From Tribonema minus (lineage: Eukaryota; Sar; Xanthophyceae; Tribonematales; Tribonemataceae), in the NCBI GenBank assembly GCA_017506865.1, contig JAFCMP010000112.1:682001-746000 (forward strand): 64,000 bases of DNA, given 5' to 3'. The first letter of the stretch is position 1. Each line of letters opens with the position of its first letter. The position numbers were made by a program, and so were the translations under genes. Under the pieces are notes generated by a model that worked only from the letters and a program-made list of their open reading frames with translations, was not told the DNA's origin and did not search any database. Below are positions 30,382 to 40,873 of this stretch, piece after piece.

Positions 30382-31881
30382 TTACAGGCCCGAGGCGCCG
30401 CCGCCTCCCTCCGATGCCGGCGGCTGGGCCGTCGAGGTGGAGAGGAAGCGGTCGGCGGCGGACTGACCTTGGGGCAGCCCGCGCGCGGGGCGTGCAGCGG
30501 GGGGTTCCGCCGCCGAGCCCGGCGTGCGCTCAGCAGCCGTGCGCTTGCGGCTGGCGCGGGGTGTGCCACTGTCGGACATAAGCGCGCTGCTGTCACTGGC
30601 AGGCATGGGGGGCTGCCTACTGCGCGAGGGGGAGGCGCTGCAGTCGCTGCCGTGCCGAGCCGCTGGCGACGATGCGCGCCGACACCGCGAGCGCCCGCGT
30701 GAGCAAGAGCGCGGCGGCTGCCGCGGCGCCGCCGCTGCCTCCAGTGCCACCGCGGGGTCCGCTGCCGCGCTTGCGGCCGCTGCCGCTGCCGCGCTGGCAG
30801 CGCCTACAGCAGGCGGCGGCGCGCCCGCCGCCGCCGCGCCTGCCGCCGCCGCGCCCGCCGCCGTTGCCCCGTCCGCCGCCACCGCCGCCGCAGCGCCAGC
30901 CGCTGCAGAGCTAGCCTCAAGGTCTCCCGCCACGGGCGTGGTGGCCACCGCGCCGGCGGCGTCCGCCGCCGGCACCGCCACGCTCGCAGCGCGCGCCGCT
31001 TCCGCTGTCAGCTGCGCCTCGAGTCGAGCGGTCGCCGCAGCGTTGCGCACCTGCTCTCCTTCGCGCAGGCTCCGTTGCTGCGCCGCCAGCCGCTCCGCAC
31101 GAACTTGCTCTGCCAGAGACCGGTCGCGATCGGCCTCAGCAGCCCGCTTTCCCGCCTCGGAGGCTGCCAGCAGCTTTGTCAGTGCCTTGACCTGCTGCTG
31201 CAGCCCCTTCCGCGCGGTCCTCCCCTCCAGGATGCCCCCCTGCAGCTGCTGAATGCGCTGCTCCTGGCCCAGCTGCGCAGGGTCCGCGTCGGCCGCCGGC
31301 GGCGGCGGCGAGGCGCCCGGCGACGCGCTCACCAGCGCGGGCGTCGAGGCGGCGGCAGCGTCCGTCGCGGCGGCGCCGGTCGCCGCCGGCGCTGGGGGGT
31401 GCGAGGCGGCGGCGCCGGTGGGCGCACGCTGCGTCGCGGCGGCTGCCGCCGCGGCGGCTGCAGCCGTGGCTACCGCAGGGGCACCGGCGGCTGTGCCAGT
31501 GGCGGCGGCTGGCGTGGTGCAGGCCGCGGGGAGCGTGGTGTGCGCGCAGCGCGTTGCCCGGCACTGCTGACCCGGGCGCGTGAAGTGCCGTCGCAAGCAG
31601 GACGGGCACGCTGTCAGATTGTCAGGGCCCAGCAGCCGCAGCGCTACTTCCGTGCCGTCCACCGCGCATAGGACCGAGTGCGCGAGTCGCCGCGCAACGC
31701 CGCGGACCACTGTTAGCTCCCAAACACCCGCGGCGCCTGGCGATGCCGCCGACGCCGGCGCCGCGGATGAGGCCGCACCGTTAATGCCTACGCCGCAGGT
31801 CTTCAGAGCGCTGGCCAGCAGCAGAAAGGCGGCGGAAGTGCCGCCGCCGCCCGCCCGCAAGCGCACCGGCGCGATGGGCAT
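30382..31881 (-). CDS. First open reading frame of R2-like element B (zinc-finger and coiled-coil, low complexity)
   Basis: About 500 residues from ATG 31881; the frame is open to 32004 but only with a GTG, directly after a TAG. The N-terminal ~150 residues look globular and end in a Cys-x2-Cys...Arg-His...Cys...Cys...His cluster. Then come Ala/Thr-rich sequence, a coiled coil of ~90 residues (Gln/Arg/Leu heptads) and another Ala/Pro tract. Proteins of this sort usually bind element RNA. Composition is strongly GC-biased, and several other frames are also open here, so the exact limits are uncertain. Confidence 0.55.
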   Translation of the reverse strand: MPIAPVRLRAGGGGTSAAFLLLASALKTCGVGINGAASSAAPASAASPGAAGVWELTVVRGVARRLAHSVLCAVDGTEVALRLLGPDNLTACPSCLRRHFTRPGQQCRATRCAHTTLPAACTTPAAATGTAAGAPAVATAAAAAAAAAATQRAPTGAAASHPPAPAATGAAATDAAAASTPALVSASPGASPPPPAADADPAQLGQEQRIQQLQGGILEGRTARKGLQQQVKALTKLLAASEAGKRAAEADRDRSLAEQVRAERLAAQQRSLREGEQVRNAAATARLEAQLTAEAARAASVAVPAADAAGAVATTPVAGDLEASSAAAGAAAAVAADGATAAGAAAAGAAAAGAPPPAVGAASAAAAAAASAAADPAVALEAAAAPRQPPRSCSRGRSRCRRASSPAARHGSDCSASPSRSRQPPMPASDSSALMSDSGTPRASRKRTAAERTPGSAAEPPAARPARGLPQGQSAADRFLSTSTAQPPASEGGGGASGL

Positions 31882-32072
31882 GCCAGGAGCTGCGAGTGCG
31901 GGCGCAAGCAGCAAGTCGAAGTTGATGTTGGCAAACTTCTGCGTTTCTAATCCCTTAATCCTTTTTTCGGCAAAACCCTCCAGAGGTGGTAACGCGAGCC
32001 TCACCTACTTGCACAGCAGCAGCATCAGCTACCATCCTCGGCACCTACCCCTGCGCAGCAGCGGCAGCAGCC

Positions 32073-35000
32073 ATGTCCGCGGCAGCAATGCTGCGGTCTC
32101 GCACTCTGCCAGCAGCGCGCCATACACTGCCACACCCGCAGCAGCAGCACTCAGTTAGGCGAATGGCAATGTGGCCCTCTGATATCAACACACCGCCCGA
32201 CTCGTACAAGAGCCCAATAACGCAGCACTTCTGGCAGATGAGGCAAAAGGAGAGGCTGATGCGGCTGTGGAAACCAGAGCAGTTGGCTGAATTCGAAGCT
32301 GATGCTGCCACAGAGCGCCAGCTGCACCCTAAACCCGCATCAGCAAGTGCCAAGAGCGTCACGTACAAGTTTTCCACCAGCAGCTTCCTGAGGAACTCGT
32401 ACAGGAATCCGTGGGGTTTCATCAGGAGCAGCAGGTGAGCGCAAAGTGAACCATGGTTCACCTATCGACCATGCACGAACACAGTTTCGCAAAGTACCTG
32501 CACCAGCCTTGTCTTGTTTGCCAGCATGCACAAGCAGTGCCTGCACTAACAGATCTGATACAGTGTCTGACGAGCCTATCTGATCCAGCTTGGAGCAGCA
32601 TCTGACCTGCCAGTGCAGTGGCTGGCGAGCCTATCTGATCCGGTTCGGACCAGCATCAGCCCCAGAGCGCATTTACGAGCGTGGCATGCGGCGTGCTTCA
32701 GCCCCCCAGTGCCTGTTCGCCCTGTGACGCCGGGCGACTGCTTGTTTTTTGCCGTGTTCAGCCCACACAACTACGCAATCAATGCCGAGAAAAATTGGTG
32801 CCCGCCTGATGCTGCTGCTGCGCTGCTGCTGCTGCTGCTGCAGCTGCTGCGCTGCGCTGCCTGCGCCAGCAACGCACCGAGCTTGAACTTGAAGTTGCAG
32901 TGCATTCTGCTGCTGCTCGCTGTTGGCACACCATCAGACAGACGCGAATCTTGTTTGTCACTGATGGCGCACTGATGGGCTTGCAGGATTCGCTCGCTGA
33001 CACTCACCCTTGTTAGACAATTCAACCACTTGACGTGTGCTACTTAGTGTTTGAGTGTGCTCTGTTGCCAAGACCCCGCGCGCCAGCCACCTGCCAGTCA
33101 CCAGTGGCAGAGCAGCACCAGGGCACAACAGTGTGCATTTGTACACTGTTGTACTGTTATGTATGCAACTGTCGTGCAACTGTTCTGAGCATGTCCAAAA
33201 CAGACCAGCAACTTACAATTGCGGACATGCCCTGTGCTGTGGACATCTGCACGAAGTTGATGGAGATGCTGTAGCCAGATTTGGATGCAGTGATGTTTTG
33301 TTACATAGTACCATTGCATGTACTAGCAAACTGTTGTTAGCTAGTCAGACCAAGAGGCTGTGGACCTACACATAATCTCAAGTACATGAGGCTCTCAGTT
33401 CTCTCTTACACGAGCATGCAAGCTTCGGCGGACCGCCGCTCACCACAGATCGTTGCCACGAGGACCCCAGCAAATCGCACAAATGATCAAAGCAAGTAAA
33501 CCGATGCGCAGCAACAGCAGGCATAGTTCTCAGGCCGCTCTTGCACCGTGTGCTGCCCCTCGCGCTGCCCTGTCACACACTGCCGCTCACAGAATGCTGG
33601 AGGACCTCGACGCGCTCGCGGCCATGATCGCCGTAGACCATTGCACCACCACCAGCGCCGGCGGCGAGCTCTTCTGGCCTGTCATGGTGACGGCCAGCGT
33701 CGACCGCATCACCATCGCCGAGAACGCCGCGCTCGACCGCGACATGACGCTGCGCGGCAGCGTCAAGTGGACCGGCGGCAGCTCGCTGCAGATCGCCATG
33801 CGCTGCGACTTTGTGCCTCAGCAGAGCAACGATGCCCGCGACTGCGACCCAGACGCGGGCGATGACCTCCAGGACAGCACAGGCGGCGTTGGCGGGGGCG
33901 CCGCTACCTGCGACGCTGCTGTCCACAGAGCGCCCGCAACATCTGCATCCGCAGCATCAGCCGCGGCAGAAGCGGGGGCGCCGCCGCCGTGGCTGGAGGC
34001 ACGGTTCACGTTCGTCACACGCAGCCGCGGCTCCGGGCGCAGCACGCCTGTACCGCAGCTGGTGCTGGAATCCCCGGTTCAAGAGCAGGAGTTCCGGCGT
34101 GTTCAGCACGTCATGGATCGGAGGCGGCTGCAGCGCACGGCGGGCGCCGGCGGCGCGGCGGCGGAGGCGGGGGAGGCTTTTGTGCGCGCGCAGGCGCTGC
34201 TGGCCGAGGGCGAGCTGCTGCGTGCCATGCCATGCCGGGCGGGTTCGGACGCAGTGCTCATCCGCGACACCGCGCTGAGCAGCGTCATACTGTGCATGCC
34301 GCAGGAGCGCAACACCGCCGACAGGTGAGGGAGGTTGGAGACGAGCACGCGTGCTGAGCTGTCTACATGCTCTAGGTTCAAGCAGCCGCAGCGCGTTGTG
34401 AAAGTCTACTCTGATGTTCGAGCAGCCTGGGCGCATTTGCGACGTGAATGACAAACGCACGACTGGTGTGTACTTGCACCGGTGACATACATGCTTGCCG
34501 TGAGGAGGAGGGTCGCGGCGGGGACTGCACGCGCGTTTTGCGCCCAGTTTGTTGCACGCAGCCCGGAAACGGATTAAGCTGTGTAGCTGACCAGCGATTA
34601 CTAGCGATTCCATCTTCATGAAGGCGAGTTGCAGCCTTCAATCTGAACTTAGAGCAAGTTTTAAGATTAGCTGACCTTCGCAGGCTCGCGACTTTTTGTC
34701 TTGCCCAATGTAGCACGTGTGTAGCCCAGGCAACTGTCTGCTCGAAAATGCAGTTATGCAGATCACAGCTGCAAGTGCACACCAGTCGTGTGTAGGGTTG
34801 CAGCAAGGAGTGCTTGTGTGCGCGCGGGTCGCCTGCACACGCAGCTACCTGATCAGGGATGCAGTCATGTAGATCACTGCTGCAAGTATACACCGGTCGT
34901 GTGTACGGTTGCGGGGTGAAATTTATGCGTGAGGTGCGCGCAGCTTCTTGCACCCGCATCCATCCGCTTAAAGCTGCGTGCATTTACTGTGAAGCTCTTA

Positions 35001-37515
35001 AGCATCCACTGCAATCTGCATGTACTAGTGTTGGAGTATTGTTGCTCATCACATCACCGCGGCGGTGGCATCCTGCCTCTTAAGTCTTTACCTTGGCGGT
35101 TAGCTCGCAGCGCCATCACTAAGTTTCAGTCTGCTTGGTTGCGTTGGCGTGTAGACGTCGCAGCACAAGTCGGAAATGAGGGGGTACTGTCCCCTTGAAC
35201 TAATTCCAGCCAATCTTTGTAGAGGGCTCATTACCCCCCCTAGCAATTCACACCAGGGGCAATTACCCCCCTCCTTGCCCACCTGTGAGCTTGAGTCCGG
35301 CGACGCCGCCCGCCTCACCACACACACACGCAACTACCAACACTGCGCAGCGCCCCAAAAACGGCACCTAGCACCAGGCACAACACATGCTGCACGCGCC
35401 CACCATGTCTTGCCTCTGGGCCTGGAACTAGGGTTTCTGCATCATGTGCTGTTTTTTTTGCCACTGTTGGCTTCGTTCCTTACGTACACAGATACAAATC
35501 AGGTTTCACACTTTCAAGTTTAGGCTAGGCCTGTTTCCTTTTCATGGTGGCGCGACGGAAGATAGAGGCAGCAGCACACATCTGAGCCCTAACTGCGAAT
35601 GCACTTTTGTACCCATTGGCATCAACCCAGATGATACAAACAAGCCTGTACGTCCACGTTCATAAACGCCCACGCTCGCTCGTTCACAACAGCCCTAGGC
35701 GCAACACATGCCGCGTGCCCCCATCAGGCCTTCCAAGATCTCTGGGTTTCCCTATGAGCAGAGCGCTGCATCAGCCGTCCTGTTGAACCTGGACGAATCT
35801 TGCAGGATCTTCGGCGGGTTCGGTTTCACTCTGTTTTATTGTTGAACGGCGTGGAGCAAGAGCAGCAGCTTCAGTGCGGCGACACCACTGGCCTGGCACT
35901 CATGTTCTCGTATTAAAATGGGCTGCAAGGTTGTTTGTGTGGACAACAAAGGATCTGTGGGCGCTCTGTTTAGACAGAGCCATGTCCGAGCAGCAACGAC
36001 ACCGGGTGCGCTACGCAGCCAAGCAGCTCCGCACTGCGCACAAACGTAATGACGCGCTCAGCTAGCTCCTGCACTAGCGACCTGCTCAGCGCTGCGACTA
36101 TTTGTTTCTTGTTGGCTGCAACGTGGAACTCAGGGTTTAGGGTTAGGCGTCACAGCAGCTGTGTATACCCGTACAGCAGCTATCGAACTGTTTGTCTTAC
36201 TATTCCTGGTTCAAGCTTGAGTTGTTTGTTGTCATGGTGTGCAAGGCAATGATGTTTACGCACACTGTAACACTCCATTCCCAACCCTGCATAGCGCCCC
36301 CAAACGGGTCCAGATGCAACACCTACCTCCAGCATGCCTCGACAAATCCTGTTGAATCCTGATGACAAACCTTACAGGATCTTCGGGGGGTTCCTCATGA
36401 GCCGCGCGCTGGAGCTCGCCTTCACGGCCGCCTACAACGCCTTTGGCACCGTCCCCGCAACCTCCCTCGTCGACGAGGTCGAGTTTGGGCGCCCCGTGGA
36501 CGTCGGCGACATCCTCAAGCTCAACGCCTGCATCCTGTCTACGCGCTGCTACGACGACGGCCGCGCGCCGCGCGCCAGCGTCGAGGTCCTGGCGCACGTT
36601 CTGAGGCCCACGGAACCTTCCACGCGCCTCAGCAACCGCTTCGACTTCACGTTCTCGTTCCCGGCGCTGGTGGGCGCGCGCGCGGACGGCGGGGGCTCGG
36701 AGGAGGCGCCGCGCGTGAAGAGGGTGCTGCCTTCGGACATGAACGAGGCTCTGCGGGTGGCGCAGGTCAGTTTCATTTCGCCTCTTACTGTCATGTCTTG
36801 AGGTTTTCTGGATGTCAGCAAGATCGTAGAGCGCTCGGTCTGGTTATGAGACAAGGCTTGCGTACCGGGGAGGCCAAGTACTCTATTAACAATAAGCAAG
36901 AAGCAGGACCGCGGGTGGCGCAGGTCAGTTTCATTTCGCCTCTGACTTTCATGTCGTCAAGTTTTTCTGAATGTCAGTGAAAACCTCAGAGCTCTCGGTG
37001 TGGTTATGAGACATCGCCTGCGTACCGGGGAGGCCAAGTACTCTGTCGACATCAAGCCAGAAGCAAGATCTAGAGCTTCACGCTTTGTGTTGCGTTTCCA
37101 TATACAAGTGTACCCCGTTGGGTATGCTGTGCAGCAACGCGCTGGTGCTTGTTGAAGTATTGTGTTGAAGTCTGCCATCTCAGCGAACGAACAGCACGCA
37201 CATGTTTTATTTATTGTTTTGCCGTTGAGGTTGGTGTCAGCCACTAGGTCGCCTAGCTGATGCTCCATCACTGCCCTTTAATGTGCATCGAGCATTGCGC
37301 AGCTGCATGGGGGAGTGCAAGCTGCGCCAATTACACTGGAACTCGTCAAACATCACTTCAACTCGACTATAATGGGCTCCTGCATTACCTGCTTGTGTTC
37401 CCTATATATGCAGGTCATACATCGAGCAGAGCTGCGCAGGGGTGACACAGCTGAGGAGCACGGCATTGGGAGCAGCAGCAGCAGCAGCAGCACCAGTAGC
37501 AGCAGCATACACTGA
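32073..37515 (+). CDS. ACOT9: Acyl-CoA thioesterase, ACOT9-like, four exons
   Basis: Exons are 32073-32434, 33593-34324, 36378-36765 and 37414-37515, about 527 residues. All introns are GT-AG and phases fit (2, 2, 0). Exon 1 encodes an Arg/Ala-rich start typical of a mitochondrial transit peptide. Exon 2 begins with Met-Leu-Glu-Asp-Leu-Asp-Ala-Leu-Ala and Ala-Ser-Val-Asp-Arg-Ile, the first hotdog domain of ACOT9-type enzymes, and ends Pro-Gln-Glu-Arg-Asn. Exon 3 starts at Ile-Phe-Gly-Gly-Phe-Leu-Met, the second hotdog domain, with Asp-Glu-Val-Glu-Phe-Gly-Arg-Pro-Val. Exon 4 (short, Ser-rich tail) is less certain. The enzyme hydrolyses acyl-CoA to fatty acid and CoA, in mitochondria in known relatives. 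It is a host gene. Confidence 0.85.
32435..33592 (+). other. Intron 1 of the ACOT9-like gene
   Basis: 1,158 bp, beginning GTGAGC and ending GCTCACAG. It contains a (CTG)n microsatellite at about 32804-32860 and no gene. Confidence 0.75.
34325..36377 (+). other. Intron 2 of the ACOT9-like gene, with an internal duplication
   Basis: 2,053 bp, GTGAGG to CTTACAG. Sequence around 35320-35840 is a diverged copy of sequence around 36260-36400, including a second CAGGATCTTCGG at about 35814-35825 that mimics the exon 3 acceptor. The tract GGGTTTAGGGTTAGG near 36135 is telomere-like. No gene is seen. Confidence 0.7.
36752..37070 (+). repeat. ~160-bp tandem duplication across the exon 3 donor site
   Basis: The stretch from CGGGTGGCGCAGGTCAGTTT through GGCCAAGTACTCT occurs twice (about 36754-36880 and 36912-37043). 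The exon 3 end and its GT donor are therefore duplicated. The second copy is probably intronic. Confidence 0.75.
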
Positions 37516-38693
37516 CCCGGCGACGGCGGTTGAGTGGTGTTTAGCCAGTGACATTTGGGTGACCTATGTGTGCAAGCAGTAATAATAATGACCAGTGTAC
37601 AGGGTACGGCTTACTTGTGTCATCAATAATGACCAGGTACTGCTTCAATGTGTCAAATGCCACCTTAAGTGTCACCGCCTTGCCAGGCTTCGGTGTACTG
37701 CAGTGCAATTGGAGTGGCCGGCACAAACAGAGCAGAGCTGCGCTGCACTATGTACAGCACTAGTACGACATTCTACCTCAGTTTGACCCCTGAACACGGC
37801 ATGCGGTCTGCCTCCGATTCTGCCTCAGTTCTGCATCAGTTGTGCACGGCTGCAGAATTTGCCTCCTATGCATGGTGATGGAAATGCAGGTGAACGGGCG
37901 GCAAGCCGGTGCTTTGCTTACCTTCCGTCAGACCCCTGCACAAGGCAGTCGCACTCCTGCGCTCGCGCGCTGGTGATGCACGAGGAAACACGCCGAATGC
38001 GTACCTCTTAGGCTAAACGCGGTGCGCAGGATTGCTCTTGATGTAAGTTTGCGACACTCTTGCGCTGCAGCGGCGCCTCTGCCATAGTGTCAAAGCCCAT
38101 CGGTAGCTTGGGCGGCGCAGCAGCAACACTCCTTCGGCGGCAGCAGCAGCAGCATGTCCGCATCCTCTCGACACATTCTTCAACTTGAAGTGCGTCTGAC
38201 ATCTGCATGCCTCGCAGCGCCCAGCGAGACTCTCACCATGTACTGTGATGGCGCCTGTTGTAGAGTCCCCAAGCCAGTCGGTGGCTCCGGCAGCGCAGCA
38301 GCGATGCTCCTTCGGCCGTTGCATTGTGTCCATACACCGTCTTGCAACGACGCGTATAATTCAAGTAAAAGTACGTCAGATGGATTTGCGCGTCTCCCAC
38401 TGCCATTGCGGTTCAACTTGAAGCTGGTGTGAACCACGTCTCGTAGCCTTAGGGTCAGGGTAAGGGTTAGGCTACCCCCCCCTCTCGCCCTGCCCTGTGC
38501 TCTGCTAGCTGTCTGGTATCAGCCGGCAATGGTGTTGACCGGTAACGCGAGTCAGCGCAGGAGCCTTCTGTATCAATCAACCCACGTGGCATAATGTATT
38601 TAATGATAGAGTGAACGCATCGACTTCTCTCAAACCCCGGTGTGAATTTGCATGCGCCTGTCATATTTCCTTGTGAGTCACGCTGAAAAGCGC
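37516..38693. other. Intergenic, no gene recognised; telomere-like tract near 38448-38471
   Basis: There are only short frames. The tract TTAGGGTCAGGGTAAGGG followed by TTAGG near 38450 resembles degenerate telomeric repeats. The sequence just before the satellite at 38694 has no repeat similarity. Confidence 0.45.
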
Positions 38694-39515
38694 TGAGCTA
38701 TAGAAACTATTTTGGGCCAAAGATTCGTGAACGGCGCGCGCACAGTTGTGTCAGCAGCGCATGTTGTAGTGTGCATTTCAGGGGGAGAGCACGTGTGTGC
38801 ACTCAGACGCATTTCACCCTCCATACCAAACAAGGGTGCCAATATTTTGTGCACTTGCGAAAATCTGGCGAGCGCCGTACCCTGGCCGTTTTGAGTCTGA
38901 GCTATAGAAACTATTTTGGGCCAAAAGATTCGTCAACGGCGCGCACACGTTGTGCCGTCAGGGCGTGTTGTAGTGAGCATTTCAGGGGGGCACCTCAAAT
39001 GTGCACTCAAATGCACTTCACCCTCCATACCACAAAAGTGAACCAATATTTTGTGCGCTTGCGAAAATCTGGCGAGCGCCGTACCCTGGCCGTTTTGAGT
39101 CTGAGCTATAGAAACTATTTTGGGCCAAAAGATTCGTCAACGGCGCGCACACGTTGTGCCGTCAGGGCGTGTTGTAGTGAGCATTTCAGGGGGGCACCTC
39201 AAATGTGCACTCAAATGCACTTCACCCTCCATACCACAAAAGTGAACCAATATTTTGTGCACTTGCGAAAATCTGGCGAGCGCCGTACCCTGGCCGTTTT
39301 GAGTCTGAGCTATAGAAACTATTTTGGGCCAAAAGATTCGTGAACGGCGCGCACAGTTGTGTCAGCAGCGCATGTTGTAGTGACCCTTACAGGGGAAGAG
39401 CATATGTGTGCACTCAAACGCATTTCACCCTCCATACCAAACTAGGGGGCCAATATTTTGGGCACTTGCAAAAATCTGGCGAGCGCCATACCCTAGCCGT
39501 TTTGACTTTTGAGCT
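38694..39515 (+). repeat. 205-bp satellite family, four tandem units
   Basis: Units begin with GAGCTATAGAAACTATTTTG at about 38694, 38899, 39106 and 39304. The middle two are nearly identical, suggesting recent duplication. The last is more diverged (CGCCATACCCTAGCC) and ends before the next gene. Confidence 0.92.
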
Positions 39516-39678
39516 ACCTCTCACACTCACATCTGAGTGAGAGTTTCCTTCATGTGTCTCTGGCAGTGGGGATGGTCAGGGCCCTGACAAGAGGTGTTGG
39601 CGACGTTTTTGATACACTACTATATGTGTCCGGCATCCCCGTCGTGATTGATTATCTTGGGTTTTTGAGATAGTTGAT

Positions 39679-39984
39679 ATGGTAATGCTGTCGAAGCAGC
39701 TGTCCACCCTCTCAACCCAGCAGAACACCCTCTCGACCCAACAAAACACCCTTGCGACCCAGCAGAACACCCTCGCAACCCAGCAAGCTGACTTGTCGAC
39801 CAAACAGGACAAGCTCACGAGTGATTTGCTGAAGGCCAAGCAGGATGTGCTTGCCGGTCAGAACTCGCTAGCCAGCAAGGCATTTATGCAAGTTGAAATG
39901 CAAAAGCAAAGTGAGCAGATGCAAGCAATCATGCTTAGGGATATGCGTCATGTGTTTGAAACTGTCCTTTCAGGAGGTAACTGA
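39679..39984 (+). CDS. Small coiled-coil protein with 7-residue repeats
   Basis: 101 residues from ATG 39679. Residues ~8-45 are tandem heptads of the type Thr-Leu-Ser/Ala-Thr-Gln-Gln-Asn encoded by 21-bp repeats, followed by a longer amphipathic Gln/Lys/Met-rich helix. It is a coiled coil, probably oligomeric. It starts the virus-like segment right after the satellite. No family is recognised. Confidence 0.55.
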   Translation: MVMLSKQLSTLSTQQNTLSTQQNTLATQQNTLATQQADLSTKQDKLTSDLLKAKQDVLAGQNSLASKAFMQVEMQKQSEQMQAIMLRDMRHVFETVLSGGN

Positions 39985-40159
39985 GAGAGGTTCAGGAAGT
40001 AGCATTATCAGCATTAATTATGACACGTGTCGCGGATAGCTTCATAGATTCTGAGCTGCGATTGGCGCTTGCATCCGGCCCTGTCCCGCGTTTCGGTGAT
40101 GGCGGTGCGCCTGTCGCCGGTGTATAATAATGTGACTCAACCCTTTAACGACATCCACA

Positions 40160-40873
40160 ATGGAACGCATGTTCGGTGAGTACTTGGTCGCGTACATGAA
40201 TGCTCCGTGCACACATCGCAATTCGAGTGAGAATGACAGGGTCGCAGTTATCGTTGAAACGCGCGACGCCTTCTTCCTGCCGCTCGTTATCAAAAACGCC
40301 GCGGACAAGCTAGGCAATGAATGGAACACACACATTTTCGCGCCCCCCGCACTGCTGGCAACCCTGCGAGGGTTGTTTCCGAACTGCGCCTTCACCACCA
40401 CCAAATTGCACGTCGAGCCGCCGTTCACCTCCTCAAAGTACTCGGCGCTGCTGAGGCGGCCCTCGTTCTGGAACGCAATAAGAGAAGAGACGATCCTTAT
40501 CTTCCAGCTCGACACGCTGTTCTTACGCGGCATCCCGAAATGGGCCGAAGAGTATGATTACATTGGCGCACCGTGTGGAGAAGTGACAGAAGACAAGGTG
40601 GTGTTCAACGGAGGTCTTTCACTACGCAAGAAAGCGGCCATGTTGAGGACCTGCGGCGGCGATGACACCATCTGCGAATCTGAGCCAGAGGACGTGTATT
40701 ACACTAGAAAGCTACGCAACCACGGCGGAAAGCTCCCGAGTGTCAGCACCGCTTTGCGCTTCGCTTGCGAGTCGCTGTACCACGAAGATGCGTGTGGCGT
40801 ACACGGCACTGACAAGTATTACATCAACCCCGAAGTGATTTTCACAGAGCAAGTGCGGCGAGCCTCTCATTGA
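40160..40873 (+). CDS. DUF5672-family putative glycosyltransferase
   Basis: 237 residues, ATG at 40160. It has Val-Ala-Val-Ile-Val-Glu-Thr-Arg near the N terminus, Ile-Phe-Gln-Leu-Asp-Thr in the middle, then Tyr-Asp-Tyr-Ile-Gly-Ala-Pro and Asn-Gly-Gly-Leu-Ser-Leu-Arg, and an acidic Glu-Asp-Val-Tyr-Tyr. This is the motif order of DUF5672, a glycosyltransferase-like family found in giant algal viruses and some bacteria. A role in sugar transfer, for example to virion proteins, is inference. No intron, no signal peptide. Its 3' end overlaps by 32 bp the convergent gene at 40842-42047, the tight packing typical of viral genomes. Confidence 0.85.
   Translation: MERMFGEYLVAYMNAPCTHRNSSENDRVAVIVETRDAFFLPLVIKNAADKLGNEWNTHIFAPPALLATLRGLFPNCAFTTTKLHVEPPFTSSKYSALLRRPSFWNAIREETILIFQLDTLFLRGIPKWAEEYDYIGAPCGEVTEDKVVFNGGLSLRKKAAMLRTCGGDDTICESEPEDVYYTRKLRNHGGKLPSVSTALRFACESLYHEDACGVHGTDKYYINPEVIFTEQVRRASH

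Larger units (their letters stand above)
26182..32004 (-). mobile_element. R2-like non-LTR retroelement, copy B (distinct subfamily)
   Basis: Two GC-rich frames lie in tandem on the minus strand, 33 bp apart. The downstream one is an intact reverse transcriptase with N-terminal zinc fingers and a C-terminal restriction-like nuclease region, the R2-clade arrangement. Element borders are not identified; unlike the element at 43983-49682 I see no terminal inverted repeats. It lies head to head with the thioesterase gene starting at 32073. Confidence 0.8.

Noticed and set aside
30263-31671. Long plus-strand Ala/Pro/Arg-rich frames opposite R2-like element B
   Set aside because: They mirror GC-rich codon bias of the minus-strand genes and have no motifs.
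36912-37043. A second real exon 3 end of ACOT9
   Set aside because: Only the last ~10 bases of coding sequence plus the donor are repeated and there is no acceptor directly before them.
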